A DNA stretch of 64,000 nucleotides from Rhizophagus irregularis (Eukaryota > Glomeromycota > Glomeromycetes > Glomerales > Glomeraceae), in assembly GCF_026210795.1 (NCBI RefSeq), contig NC_089429.1, positions 4,030,001-4,094,000 of the forward strand. Direction: 5' to 3'. This document shows positions 53,341 through 64,000 of the stretch, one piece after another (position 1 is the first letter of the stretch; each line of letters begins with the position of its first letter). The notes under the pieces are model-generated. The model was given only the letters and a program-made list of their open reading frames with translations. It did no database searches and had not been told where the DNA came from. Both the position numbers and the translations under genes were made by a program.

Positions 53341-53505
53341 AACTTACATTACTTTCAAGAAAAAGAGGCGTGAGAAAAGGGGGAAGGGAAGGACGAAAGG
53401 GAGGGAGGGACAAAAGGAAAGGAAAGGAAGATAAGGGAAGGGAAGGGGGGAAAGGAAGGACGATAGGGGAAGGATGAAAAATGAAAAGTTTAAAAAAAGA
53501 TGATG
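53341..53505. other. Purine-rich G/A tract
   Basis: Long GGGAAGGGAAGGA-type run inside the TIR element. No coding content. Confidence 0.6.
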
Positions 53506-53804
53506 ATGATCCTTTTTTAAACTTTTAATATGCGTAACGCGTGATGTTTTAATTAGTGCACTATTTCAGTTGACCAATGTCTAATCGTAGATCATGACTA
53601 GTGCGCTAATATAAAAAATTATAAATTTGATAAATATTGAATTATCATTATTTAATGCTGCACATCATGATAAAAATCTCATTGATGATGCTCATTAATG
53701 TTAAATATTACATGTTCATTTAAAATAATGAATATTATAATATACATGATCTACAAAAATGTACATGTAATAAACATTTTTCCTGTAACTTCCTGATGAT
53801 ATTA

Positions 53805-54221
53805 CGAGCTTAAAGTATATCTTTTGTAGTGATGAAGTATATGTTGTTGCATGGCCACTGGTAACAATTTCTGTACATATTTTTTTGTAACAGTGATGTG
53901 TATATTAGTTACGGTCTGTATATTTTTTTTTGTAATAAGGTTGATATATTTTTTTCGTAATGATGGATGTATTTTCTTTGTTGCATTGCATATAGTTGGG
54001 TAATGAAGTTTGATTTTATCTTTGTTTCATAAATGTATTTTTTGTAACAGAATATGTGTCGTTGTAACTAAGAATTGTGCCACATAGCCAGGTAAAACAC
54101 GTTCATGCTAATATCCGGTTTATGTCATCTACTTCGTATCATCTGAGTAAAAACCTCTGCTTATATTCTGTATTACTTTCGCCTCTTTGAGGGATACGTA
54201 GCACTTAGAAATGTAGCGCTG
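53805..54221. other. Non-coding, repeat remnants
   Basis: Continuation of the TTTGTAACGATGA-type repeat region; nothing else seen. Confidence 0.4.
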
Positions 54222-54674
54222 ATGCATATCTATCGATTTGAACAGGGGTTATCATATAAAAAAGATATGGTCGAATACTTTTATTCTGTAACAGATGAAA
54301 AACAATCCTTGAATGCTGGTGTACATGAAAATAAAAATTATCATTTTAAACATAAGCCCCTATATAAAAAAGAAATGGCTGAGTTTGATTTTTACACTCC
54401 TACTGCCAAAGAACAGGAGATGATCGACCAATATCTTGCAAGGACAGACGCTGAGTACCATGCCAGGAATCGTGCTAATATAGATTCATCTGTGAAAGGT
54501 TTAACGCTGAACTCGTAGAGAAATACGGTGCCGAGAACCTTAAGCCTGAAGACTTTCTTGTCATTTCCGAAGAGGGTTATCACGATGGTTTGTTCGAAAA
54601 ATATTTCAGAGCATGTATTGACAGAGTCGAAAATAAATTCCAAAATAAACAAATTCATATCAATCAAGAGTCTG
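54222..54674 (+). pseudogene. Unrecognised gene, 5' part
   Basis: ATG 54,222 opens a charged, helical protein (two related K-K-E/D-M-x-E-Y/F motifs near residues 14 and 47). A one-base frame change at about 54,498-54,500 moves into a second phase that is open up to the MITE junction at 54,674. Removing the two MITEs downstream, each with one copy of its duplication, continues this second phase without a stop to 56,712, giving a protein of roughly 330 residues. The C-terminal half is Ser/Pro/Asn-rich, probably disordered. No family recognised. Confidence 0.55.
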
Positions 54675-54970
54675 AGGACCCCGGATATCTAATATAAAGG
54701 TCATAATGGACTTTTGGCCAAAAACACCCCTTTTTGCTAAAACTCAAAAAATCGTTTTTTGTAAATATCTCAGCATCCAGTAATTTAATTTTAATGAACA
54801 TTTTTTTATTTTGTAGCCCTCATTTAGCTCTACAATTTAAAAAAAAGTTCATCAAAATTGGACCACTGGATGCCGAGATATTTACAAAAAACAATTTTTT
54901 GAGCCCTGAAAAATGGGCCAATCTGCCGAAAGTGTGACTTATGACCTGTTTTGGAGATATCTGGGGTCCT
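54675..54970. mobile_element. AGGACCCC MITE
   Basis: 296 bp, terminal repeats AGGACCCCGGATATCT and AGATATCTGGGGTCCT, 8 bp duplication AGAGTCTG (54,667-54,674 and 54,971-54,978). The interior is an imperfect palindrome (TTGTAAATATCTCAGCATCCAG against CTGGATGCCGAGATATTTAC). hAT-like by duplication length. Confidence 0.85.
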
Positions 54971-54978
54971 AGAGTCTG

Positions 54979-55088
54979 CGTTTTTACCTGTTGTCATGAA
55001 TGATGCTCTGCGAGAAATGCTAGCTCGCCCCGACTATTCGGAATGTATTGCTTCTTTCGTAGCAAGTATTAATGGACATTCTTCTAAC
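54979..55088 (+). pseudogene. Unrecognised gene, middle part
   Basis: Open coding segment between the two MITEs, in phase with both flanks once the MITEs are removed. It contains D-A-L-R-E-M-L and S-I-N-G-H. Confidence 0.55.
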
Positions 55089-56287
55089 TAAAGCTCTGAA
55101 CGGTTCGGGCTAAACCGGGGAACCGATCCAAAACCGGCTCAAAATTCGGTTAGGTTCGGTTCGGGTATTAGAACCGAAAAACTGGCGGTTCGGTTCGGTT
55201 TAATCCAATTTTTTATAAAAATGCGAAAAATCGAATAGCCGGCCATCTAGTGATCGTACAAAGTCCAACCATATATCATTGGATTCGTCTCGACGAGACG
55301 CGTCGAATGGTAGTAAGATCATGTCTCTAGCATCGATAGATCACACGTTAACTCACGCTAAATGATTTATAAATAATTGGAATTAGCAAGTTATCTATCG
55401 GTGCTAGAGACATGATCTTAGCACCATTCGACGCGTCTCAGTGAGACGAATCCAATGAATATAAATTCGTCCGTGTACGACCACTGGATGGCGAATAATA
55501 TCAAGTTTCGCATTTTTTTAAAATTTTTGAGCGTTAAAAATTAAAAATTCCGATACATGAATTTATTCGTCGTCCAATGGTCGTACAAATATAAATTAGG
55601 ACTCATTGGATTCGTCTCGATGAGACGAGTCGAATGGTGGTAAGATCATGTCTCTAGCATTAATAGATCGTATTTTAATTCACGCTAAATGATTTATAAA
55701 AAATTGGCATTAGCAAGCTATCTATCGATGCTAGAGACGTGATCTTACCACCATTCGACTCGTCTCATCGAGACGAATCCAATGAGTCCTAATTTATATT
55801 TGTACGACCATTGGACGACGAATAAATTCATGTATCGGAATTTTTAATTTTTAACGCTCAAAAATTTTAAAAAAATGCGAAACTTGATATTATTCGCCAT
55901 CCAGTGGTCGTACACAGACGAATTTATATTCATTGGATTCGTCTCACTGAGACGCGTCGAATGGTGCTAAGATCATGTCTCTAGCACCGATAGATAGCTT
56001 GTTAATTCCAATTATTTATAAATCATTTAGCGTAGGCTAACGTGTGATCTATCGATGCTAGAGATATGATCTTACCACCATTCGACGCGTTTCGTCGAGA
56101 CGAATCCAATGATATATGGCTCGACTTTGTACGATCACTAGATGACCAGCTATTCGATTTTTCGCATTTTTATAAAAATCGGATTAAACCGAACTGAACC
56201 GCCAGTTTTTCGGTTCAGTTCTTACGGATTTCGGCTCTAATCCGAACCATCTATAATCTGGACCAAACCGACCCATTCGGAGCTTTA
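55089..56287. mobile_element. 1.2 kb palindromic foldback element
   Basis: 1,199 bp, ends TAAAGCTCTGAACGG and CATTCGGAGCTTTA, 8 bp duplication CTTCTAAC (55,081-55,088 and 56,288-56,295). Nearly the whole element is one palindrome with its centre near 55,690. Within it a module (ATTGGATTCGTCTC...TCGAATGGT...GATCATGTCTCTAGC) occurs about eight times in alternating orientation. The ends are rich in GGTTCGG. hAT-like by duplication length. Confidence 0.85.
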
Positions 56288-56712
56288 CTTCTAACACTAA
56301 AGGTGAATTGAAACCTAACACAACTGTCAATGGAGATACTAATAATTCGTGTTCATTGCCCCTAAGCGAGTCATGGTCGAAAGGAAAGGAGAACAAAGAA
56401 GTGCCACAACCAAGTCATTCACCTCGTGGACAACGCCCAGAATTTGCCAATAACCCGAAGTGTGATGGTAACGAGTATGCTGGTATTTCTGTCATTCCAT
56501 TATTCACAGACGATGCAAAAACAAGTAATCTCTCTTCTTGTCCACATTCATCAACTTACAGTCCTATGAGAAGTGCCATGGAGTCCCGTAGTTACCTGCA
56601 AGAATTTCACCTAAAGGAATTAGTACACTGTAATACAGAGCCTAGTCCCGTGCTATGCTCACGAAGTGAAGGGAGGAAGAAACTTGTCTTCGCACACAGA
56701 ATCGATGGATAA
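56288..56712 (+). pseudogene. Unrecognised gene, 3' part
   Basis: Open from the duplication to TAA 56,710-56,712. Ser/Pro/Asn-rich with scattered basic residues, ending A-H-R-I-D-G. In phase with 54,500-54,674 and 54,979-55,088. Confidence 0.5.
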
Positions 56713-58318
56713 AAATAGACAGATAATGGGGATGATGTCCACGACGATTAGAATACAAGGAACCGGCACATCATGTGGTATAGAGCTAGCTATTTAAGGT
56801 AATAATAAAATATCTGTTAACGATATGGAGATACAAATACGCCATCATGATGAAGATAAAAGTAGCCTAACTTTTGAAGGATCCCGTATTGGCAACAACA
56901 TCAAGTCTTTTGTATCGAGTACATCAGTACCTGTTGTACTTCGTTCATTGTTATTTAGTTCTGGAGGGACACATATACACAGAATCTCAGCTAATCCATA
57001 TATTTCTGTAAGCACGCAATCGTTAAAACATCATATGACAGAGTGGCTTTACCTGCGTTGGAAACATATGAGAATAAAGGGAAGAATATCGTTAATGTTT
57101 GGTTCAATTGTCGTCAAAAGCAAAACACTTTCAGTTCCATCAAGACTCGATTATATATTCATTGTTTCATCATATCTGCAAGATAGTTAACGATACTCTG
57201 GGATTAAAAAAGCTATCTACACTAACAAACTTATTCCACTTACGTACAGTTAATCATGTTCATCTACGTTTGTGGATAAATAATGGATAGAGATTTGTAG
57301 GTTATATCTAAGGGAAAAAATGAAACCTGATCATAGCCTCTACGATTATCACATGAAAATGTTCTCTGGTTAACAGGCACAGTAATACCTGAACTGAGTT
57401 CACCGTCTCAGCACGTAACTTTTAACACACAAAAAATCATAACTATACAAGGGTGTATTTATCTAAAAAATATGGGAAGACTATGCTTACCACCAAAATA
57501 TGGGGAGAATACAATTGTTCACAAACATGAGGGTTTTTGTGTCATCTGGAAAACACGTAGATATAAATTACTTATTGGATACTTTTTATCCCGATATTAA
57601 TACAACCTCATATGTACCTAAGCATATATCCATAATTAAAGAATCCATTCTGAATGATTAAGAATAACATGGTGAAGTTTAGTATGCTAAGCGTATAAAT
57701 GATGTTATCGATAAGATCATCTATCAGAGCGGACAGTAATAACTGTGAATAAAATGAAAAGCCATGGTTAACTTTGAAGAACATAAAAATAAGATGAGTG
57801 TTGCAAACATTTTATTGTTTCGGTTAATTATAATATTACAAGGCAATTGAGCGTGGTTTTTGGCTAACAATTGTTGTCCACTTATATTCTTCTCTGTGGG
57901 CGATATCCGTTGTACGTTATCACCTACGGTATATTGTCCACTATATTCCTTTTCGCAGTTGTTATGTCATATTCCGCTTGAACTTTTTCAGTGTATCATA
58001 TGACCACACGGGACAGATTATTAGTGGACAACAGACATTAAACGTGACATCGATACCCAAGGGTCCTATGTCATGTGCTCTTGAGCGTTAATGTAGTAAC
58101 TTTCGAATTAATATCTAGTGATGAGCAAAACTATTTACGTATTTTATTTTGTGAAATATCATTTGAATACGAAAAATTGTTGCCGTATTAAAAGTGGCTT
58201 TACAAAAACTACATTATCGCTATGTATAACAGCTTCAGGATATCTATTAATTGTTTTACAGAATCGAATATTTTTATTACTTAAAATAACAGTTATACAT
58301 CAACAATAAACGGAAACA
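56713..58318. other. Intergenic with small unsupported frames
   Basis: A 121-codon plus frame at 56,825-57,190 has balanced composition and could be a fragment of a decayed gene, but shows no motif. The rest has no supported feature. Confidence 0.35.
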
Positions 58319-59593
58319 TTAGATAGGGATGTGATTTATATAATAGTTGTAACCCTTTTTTTTCTTCACAAAGTCAAACCCATCATCATATTGCGAATTA
58401 AAGGTCTTATCTATTTTAGGTGTATATAAATTACCTATCAAGTTACACTTTAGTTTTGGATCGATAATACTTAGAGCATAACCGATGACCGCTAAACGTA
58501 ACCATAACTGACGATATCCTTTGGTTACCATATCTGTGCTATCAGACGTTTTTATCTCTCCAATCTCAATGTTAAACGTTTCAATTTCGCCATTTGATGT
58601 CAAAGGTGTTAACAGTCCTCATTCATCTATTTCCAGTTTTTCTACAAATGGTACTTGTTTGTATTTTATGGCGCTTTGTAAACTCATTACCATAGAAGAA
58701 AAAAGCATGATCGTGAACCCAGGTTCATGGATTAAAAAAGAGCGTCGTTCTTTACTTCCTAACCGTTGACAAATATGTTAGTTTCTCTATCCGATATTTT
58801 TGTAAGATTGTAGCCACCATAATCACGAAATTTTTGTCTATCCCATGATGGTACTATCTTGTTCATGAATGATAACATCTATTACTCTACCTTTTCTTTC
58901 CTTAACTTCTTTTATGAGTTTGTCCGCACGAGAATAAGGATTATCCCAATTTGAATTTGGATACACTTCTCTAGCCCTTTTGAGATTTTTCTCAAACTTA
59001 TCAATTAACTTCATTTCCTATCAGAAAAATAAACATTATTATAAAAACTAAACTCCGAAAGTGCGTGATTATTTCAGGAGAAACAATAATTACAAGTCAT
59101 CACTCACAAAAATGTGGTTTGCTATCTTATTCGTTCTATGTTCTAAAATAGAAACCTGGTTATCATATTCCAATTCTTTGGACGAAAGTTTTTCTTTTGG
59201 TGTGGATAACCTAACGAGACCATTTACATCAAAGACTACGAAACCTTCCGAATAATGTTGTCCATGTTTTTTAGCAATCTCATTTCTAGCTATCATTTTA
59301 AAAGTATGACCATTTTCTGTTCGCAATTTTTCTACTTTCTCATCGAGCTTTTCTATTCTCTTATCGAGCTTTTTTACTTTCTCATCGAGCTTTTTTACTT
59401 TCTCATCGAGCTTTTTTACTTTCTCATTGAGCTTTTCTACTTTGTCTTTGACATCTTTTAACTCCTTCAAATTATTCTCTACCTCTCCTTTAATTTCTTG
59501 AACAGTCTTCTCGAGAGAACTCAATTTTTGTAAGATTATAGCTAGACTATGATCTGTCATTATTGTTATAATGCAACAATTTATCATAATCAT
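58319..59593 (-). pseudogene. Coiled-coil protein with PD-(D/E)XK-like C-terminus, decayed
   Basis: Starts at 59,593 (or ATG 59,560, MTDHS). Residues about 20-105 are a heptad coiled coil with five tandem V-K-K-L-D-E-K-type repeats. A conserved globular segment follows (G-Q-H-Y-S-E-G-F-V-V-F-D), then an intron at 59,107-59,018 (GTGAGT..TGATAG, in phase). The next exon (W-D-N-P-Y-S-R-A-D-K-L-I-K-E-V) continues with at least three frame changes or stops (near 58,850, 58,760 and 58,620). The C-terminal part has I-E-I-G-E-I-K, the E-x-K pattern of PD-(D/E)XK nucleases, as in some fungal Crinkler-type proteins. Nuclease identity is a weak inference. Confidence 0.5.
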
Positions 59594-59826
59594 TAAAAAA
59601 GAATTTAATATATAACATTTTAAGGTTTTACCAGGACTATTTACTTGCTGTGGATTCTCGTCTGAGCCTATGAACCCAGGTTCCTAGGACCTCCTATATA
59701 AACAGCGTGGTTGAGCGGCAAGACAGTCAGTTTAGAGAGTTAGTTTGATAATCTGTTTTTGTTTTATTATTGTGTCGTGAAAGGAAACTAACGTTGAAAA
59801 ATTTTTTAAGTTTCATAGTGGTAGTC
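59594..59826. other. Promoter-proximal region of the coiled-coil gene
   Basis: Contains TATATAAACAGCG at 59,695 on the plus strand. It also contains ATGAACCCAGGTTCCTAGGACC, part of which (AACCCAGGTTCATGG) recurs at 58,717 in the decayed gene. No gene. Confidence 0.3.
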
Positions 59827-60912
59827 TAGAGCTCCGAATGGGTCAGGTCAGGTCAGGTTAATTGATAAACCTGACCTGAAATTTTTTTTCAGGTCAGGTC
59901 AGGTCAGGTTATATCAGGTTGTCTGTTTGACCTGACCTGACCTGAAACCTGAAAAATTTCAGGACTATTTTTATTAAAGTATTGAAAAAAAAACGGTACA
60001 AAACTTTTTTTTTTAATATAATATTATGAAAAAAAACGTTTTTGCAACGTTTTTATTAAAATATTGAAAAAAATATTGCAAAACGTTTTTTTTAATATAA
60101 CATTATGAAAAAAATGTTTTCGCAACGTTATTATTGAAATATCAAAAAAAAAACGTTATGAAACATTTTTTTAATATAATATTATGAAAAAACGTTGCCG
60201 TTTTTTCTCAAAATATTGTGATTCAACATTTTTATATTAAAATCATATAAAAAAGTGAATCGCAATACCGCAATTCACTTTTTTTATATAGAATTAATAT
60301 AAAAAAAATGAGTTGCGGTATTGCGATTCACTTTTTTATATTGATTTTGTATAAAAAAAGTGAGTTGCGGTATTGCGATTCACTTTTATATATAGATTCT
60401 ATATAAAAAAAGTGAGTTGCGGTATTGCAATTCACTTTTTTTTATATAGAATTAATATAAAAAAGTGAATCGCAATATCGCAACTCACTTTTATTATATA
60501 AAATCAATATAAAAAAGTGAATCGCAATACCGCAACTTACTTTTTTTATATAGAATCTATATAAAAAAGTGAATCGCAATACTGCAACTCACTTTTATTA
60601 TATAAAATCAATATAAAAAAGTGAATCGCAATACTGCAACTCACTTTTATTATATAAAATCAATATAAAAAAGTGAATCGCAATACTGCAACTCACTTTT
60701 ATTATATAAAATCAATATAAAAAAGTGAATCGCAATACTGCAACTCACTTTTATTATATAGTAGAATCAATAGTTTCAGGTCAACAGGTCAATCAGGTCA
60801 GGTCAATCTTCATACCTGACATGAATTTTTTTTAAAAATCTCATACCTGACCTGAATTTCAGGTCAGGTTAGGTCAGGTTACCTGAATTTGGCTGACCTA
60901 TTCGGAGCTCTA
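59827..60912. mobile_element. TAGAGCTCCGAAT foldback with 52 bp hairpin satellite
   Basis: Ends TAGAGCTCCGAATGGGTC and GACCTATTCGGAGCTCTA. AGTGGTAG (59,817-59,824) and AGTGGTAC (60,913-60,920) are the probable 8 bp duplication, set two bases from the left end. Both subterminal zones are made of CAGGTCAGGT repeats. The core (60,200-60,760) is a tandem array with a 52 bp period (60,569, 60,621, 60,673, 60,725) in which each unit is a hairpin: GTGAATCGCAATACTGCAACTCAC. Confidence 0.8.
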
Positions 60913-62867
60913 AGTGGTACATAATAAAGTAACTTGTCTTGTTTAAAGTATTTATACGAACTCGATGATTTGCAGAGTATATCGGTAGGGCTTGGTAACA
61001 ATTCGATAATCTGATTGAGTAACGGGTTTTAGCCCATGAATTGCAAATCCCAAATTGTACGATTCTATCCTTGAATATCGAAATAAAAGTATTAACATTT
61101 TGGACGTAGGATAGCTCCAACTGCATTCTGCTGACAGCATAAAACATAGGATCTTACTTTATCGGAATTCAGATTTTCTCAATGAACCATACCGACTTTA
61201 GGAATCTTCAAAAACAAATCGTAATGAATGGCAAGACTATCAGGGATCTGTTTCACAAATCTGGATTAATAACATTGTAACTCTAGCTGTCTACATATAA
61301 GCAATAATCCTATTGTGTACAAACAACCAGAATATATTAGCATGCAAATGATCTAACAGTAACTCGCTAATATATTGTTGATCTATCAGCATTTCTGAAT
61401 TCCGATTTCTAGTTTCGGAGAAATGATCCTTCGTATCGCACATCATCGACAACACACCTCTTAAGTCTATCAAACGTTTTAGTTGAAGATCGACTCTATC
61501 CAAAATAAACGGTGGAATATTATTACTCCAATAAGTAATTCCTAGAATAAACATGAAAAGGTAATTAGTGTTAACGTAGGAACTAAGAATTTGTATTAAA
61601 CTGCATGTATACTTGTTTACATAAGTCACTATTCGAAAGGGGCTTCAACAAAAATATAAAATATCCGAAATACCTAATAATTCATGGGTAATTGAAATTT
61701 GACTTAGGAGTGAACATATTCCCATTTTTGTAGTCAATCGAAGACTAATTAACTTAGGATAACATGAAACTATCAAGAAGATACACTATTGTATAGGATA
61801 GTTAGATATCGGACATTATTCTTGTTTTCGATTACTAAAAAAAATGATTACCGCATTCCCACTAGTTACGCTTCTCTTTAGAGTTCCTCCGGAATAGCGC
61901 CCTTCAGGTAATTTTCTTATTGCCATTGATATTTGTAGTTGAATGCTTAATATCAATAATTGTGTCTATCATTACTTATCTGGCGTTTTGATTATTGAAA
62001 ACAATAACCACCAGGAAATAAAATTATTTCGCATAATTTTTGTCATCATTTTTCTAATATCCCTGTTTCTATTACTAGTTTTGAGAAATCATCCTTCATC
62101 AAAATACATACGTGATCGAATTCCTATATCGAATTCCTATATCGATATCTTGTTCACATGATACATATTTCATTTCTCTCATACAGATGTTGATGTTTCT
62201 GTTATCATCCATTTTTGTTATTGTCTTCAGTCAGAATCACATAATTACCTTATCATACCATGTTGTTAACAACACGTCTTCTAAAATATAAGAGAAAATG
62301 TCTGTCCATAATAACACTGATTTAAACGTGGCCATGTTCTTAAGCATTGGGTCATGATAGGGTTATTGATTATAGCACATTTGTATGGTTCTACACATCA
62401 CTAGGGGTCTATTCGACATTGCTCTTAAACAACAAATAGATTCTCAAAAGAAATTGTCCAGACAGATAGGAAATAGATAAGGATAGTAATCGAAAACAAA
62501 ATGTGGAGCATTCCCAAATCGTTCCATTAATTCATTGTATTTGTTGTAACTACGCACAACCCATATAGGATAAATGTTTTGTCAGTTGCGAAACAACAAT
62601 AATAAAGAATAGATTTTCTTGTGTTTTACATTATTTTCTCGACAGAAAGAACTTTCGAGTCCACAATATATCTAAATGTGAAACAGTGAAAAAATAAGTA
62701 ATATGATTCTTCAGCCATTATTGTATACCTCTTAACTACTAGATAATAAACAGTTTTATCGTAAATAAATATGTTTATGTAAATAGTTACCTTTTCGCCA
62801 TTGCATATAACCAATCTCAAGCCCTTTACTGTTTGCACTTAAGTAGAACTATTTCCATATTCACTAT
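60913..62867. other. Intergenic with unsupported frames
   Basis: Two minus frames (60,869-61,147, which overlaps the element end, and 61,291-61,629, 112 codons) have ordinary composition. The second could be part of a decayed gene, but no motif supports it. Nothing else seen. Confidence 0.35.
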
Positions 62868-63146
62868 CACTGGTAAAAAAATGGTCTATCCTACACATAT
62901 CCTACACATATCTTACATATATCGGGTACTCAAAATGTAGAAAATCATACACAAATAATACACATATCATACACATATCGGGTACTTATATATATAGTAT
63001 ACCTATCAGGTACCTGATATATGTATGATATATATATTAGTACCCGATATGTGTATGATATGTGTATTATTTGTGTATGATTTTCTACATTTTGAGTACC
63101 CAATATGTGTAAGATATGTGTAGGATAAATCATTTTTTTACCAGTG
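62868..63146. mobile_element. CACTGG palindromic MITE, intact copy
   Basis: 279 bp, CACTGGTAAAAAAATG...CATTTTTTTACCAGTG, 3 bp duplication TAT (62,865-62,867 and 63,147-63,149), the CACTA signature. The whole element is a palindrome centred near 63,010 (CAGGTACCTG). A copy with one eroded end lies at 24,765. Confidence 0.85.
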
Positions 63147-64000
63147 TATGAACTCAATTTCACTTCCATATTTTTTATTTCGTGATCATGGTAACATTAA
63201 AGATGCAGAGCTTTTATTGCAAGATATGAATAATAAGAGAAGTAAAATGGTGATTATGTTTTCGATTTGATTATCACTATATCACTACCGTATTTAGAAA
63301 ATCCTGATGGAATATGTCCAGTTACTAGAATAGTATGGAATGCCAGGCTGGACAGATATGGCATGCCAGACTGGACAGAAATTTAATGTTAAGGGTTAAA
63401 TTATTTGACGTTTAAGGTTAACTGTGACAGTCAAATATTTTACCAATTTCACCATAACCTTTGCCATCACCGTCAAACTGTTTGATTTTACAGCTATAAT
63501 CTTTGTCGTTCACCATCAAACCGTTTAAAAAAGTTTACTGATAGGCAAACAGTTGCCTGATTAAGTAAATCATTTACTAATAAATCTAGCATATATATTG
63601 CTATTTTTTAATTTTAACTATTCTTAGTAATTTTTTTTAAATATAAAAGGCAATTTTATAAATTTAGAATTACTTGTTATAGTATGACCAAAATCTAACA
63701 TCAAATTTCCAAATATCAATGATACCTATTTTCGCAAACTTTCGTTTTCTAATTTTTTCTTTAGTGAACATGTTCCACTACTATATATTGCTCCTTGTAC
63801 ACGTACTTCTACATAAATGTCTCGTTTTCTCTCATAACAGTCTCTTTTTTCTCACAAAATCTCTTTTTCATTCACAACAACTTACTTTTCTTCACATTTA
63901 ATATATTTTTTCTATACAATCTATACTTCAATAAATTTCCATTTCTTTTTAAAGTTTACTTTTTTTTCGTAAAATTATGTTTGGTTCAGGTAAATGCTAT
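63147..64000. other. AT-rich right end, nothing recognised
   Basis: A short duplication of ATGCCAG.CTGGACAGA at 63,340 and 63,362. No supported gene. Confidence 0.4.

Larger units (their letters stand above)
51346..53804. mobile_element. Terminal-inverted-repeat element carrying array 3
   Basis: Left end AATATCATCAGGAAGTCACG, right end its near-exact reverse complement (ACTTCCTGATGATATT near 53,788-53,803). About 30 bp match with two differences, then subterminal ATGTACAT repeats. The same TTTGTAACGATGA-type sequence flanks both sides. The target duplication is unclear because the termini are themselves ATAT-rich. No transposase seen. Confidence 0.7.

Noticed and set aside
54498..54519. GT...AG bounded 20-22 base segment as an intron fixing the frame change
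   Set aside because: Too short for any known spliceosomal intron; a one-base indel is simpler.
60200..60760. 52 bp periodic array resembling a CRISPR array
   Set aside because: The whole 52 bp unit is repeated with no unique spacers; it is a hairpin satellite.

Overview
The window is about 64 kb of very AT-rich eukaryotic DNA dominated by transposable elements. Three things point to a fungus, most likely an arbuscular mycorrhizal fungus (Glomeromycotina, Rhizophagus- or Gigaspora-like): short 65-90 bp introns with GT..AG ends and CTAAC branch points, protein families I associate with that group, and nested mobile DNA with almost no intact host genes. The species assignment is inference.

Layout. 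1-5.05 kb is one end of a compact, virus-like Maverick/Polinton-type element. It has the start of a P-loop (packaging ATPase-like) gene, a coiled-coil gene, a retrovirus-like gag and aspartic protease, a DDE integrase with chromodomain, and a small zinc-ribbon gene. 5.54-13.96 kb is an inverted-repeat structure with ~1.8-2.0 kb arms around a foldback element and a first array of micro-exons. 14.8-15.9 and 17.2-17.9 kb hold two decayed minus-strand genes, one Myb/SANT-like. 19.3-29.2 kb is a broken multi-exon Tnp2/Plavaka-like transposase gene. It is split by a 6,099 bp CACTG-ended element (3 bp duplication), which carries a second micro-exon array, and by a hAT-type MITE (8 bp duplication).

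30.5-31.8 kb is satellite-like repeat. 31.8-47.8 kb is a minus-strand LINE split by a complete Ty3-type LTR retrotransposon at 32,317-43,672 (two 1,098 bp LTRs, CCGG duplication) and by a 437 bp MITE. The LTR element has a long zinc-ribbon-containing gag extension, and gag and protease are separated only by a UGA-CUA stop. A thymidylate-kinase-like domain is fused between RNase H and integrase. 51.35-53.80 kb is a terminal-inverted-repeat element holding a third micro-exon array on the minus strand. 54.2-56.7 kb is a gene split by two MITEs, one of them a 1.2 kb palindrome. 58.3-59.6 kb is a decayed coiled-coil/PD-(D/E)XK-like gene. 59.8-60.9 kb is a foldback element built from 52 bp hairpin units, and 62.87-63.15 kb is a CACTGG palindromic MITE.

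The most unusual signals are (1) the kinase-like domain inside a Ty3 pol, in the place where some lentiviruses keep dUTPase; (2) three unrelated elements carrying tandem arrays whose monomer is a micro-exon plus an intron, with the branch point and the region around the 5' splice site inside inverted repeats; and (3) a Maverick-like element carrying a retroviral gag-protease cassette. Insertion ages can be ordered because host reading frames rejoin exactly when several insertions and one copy of their target duplication are removed.
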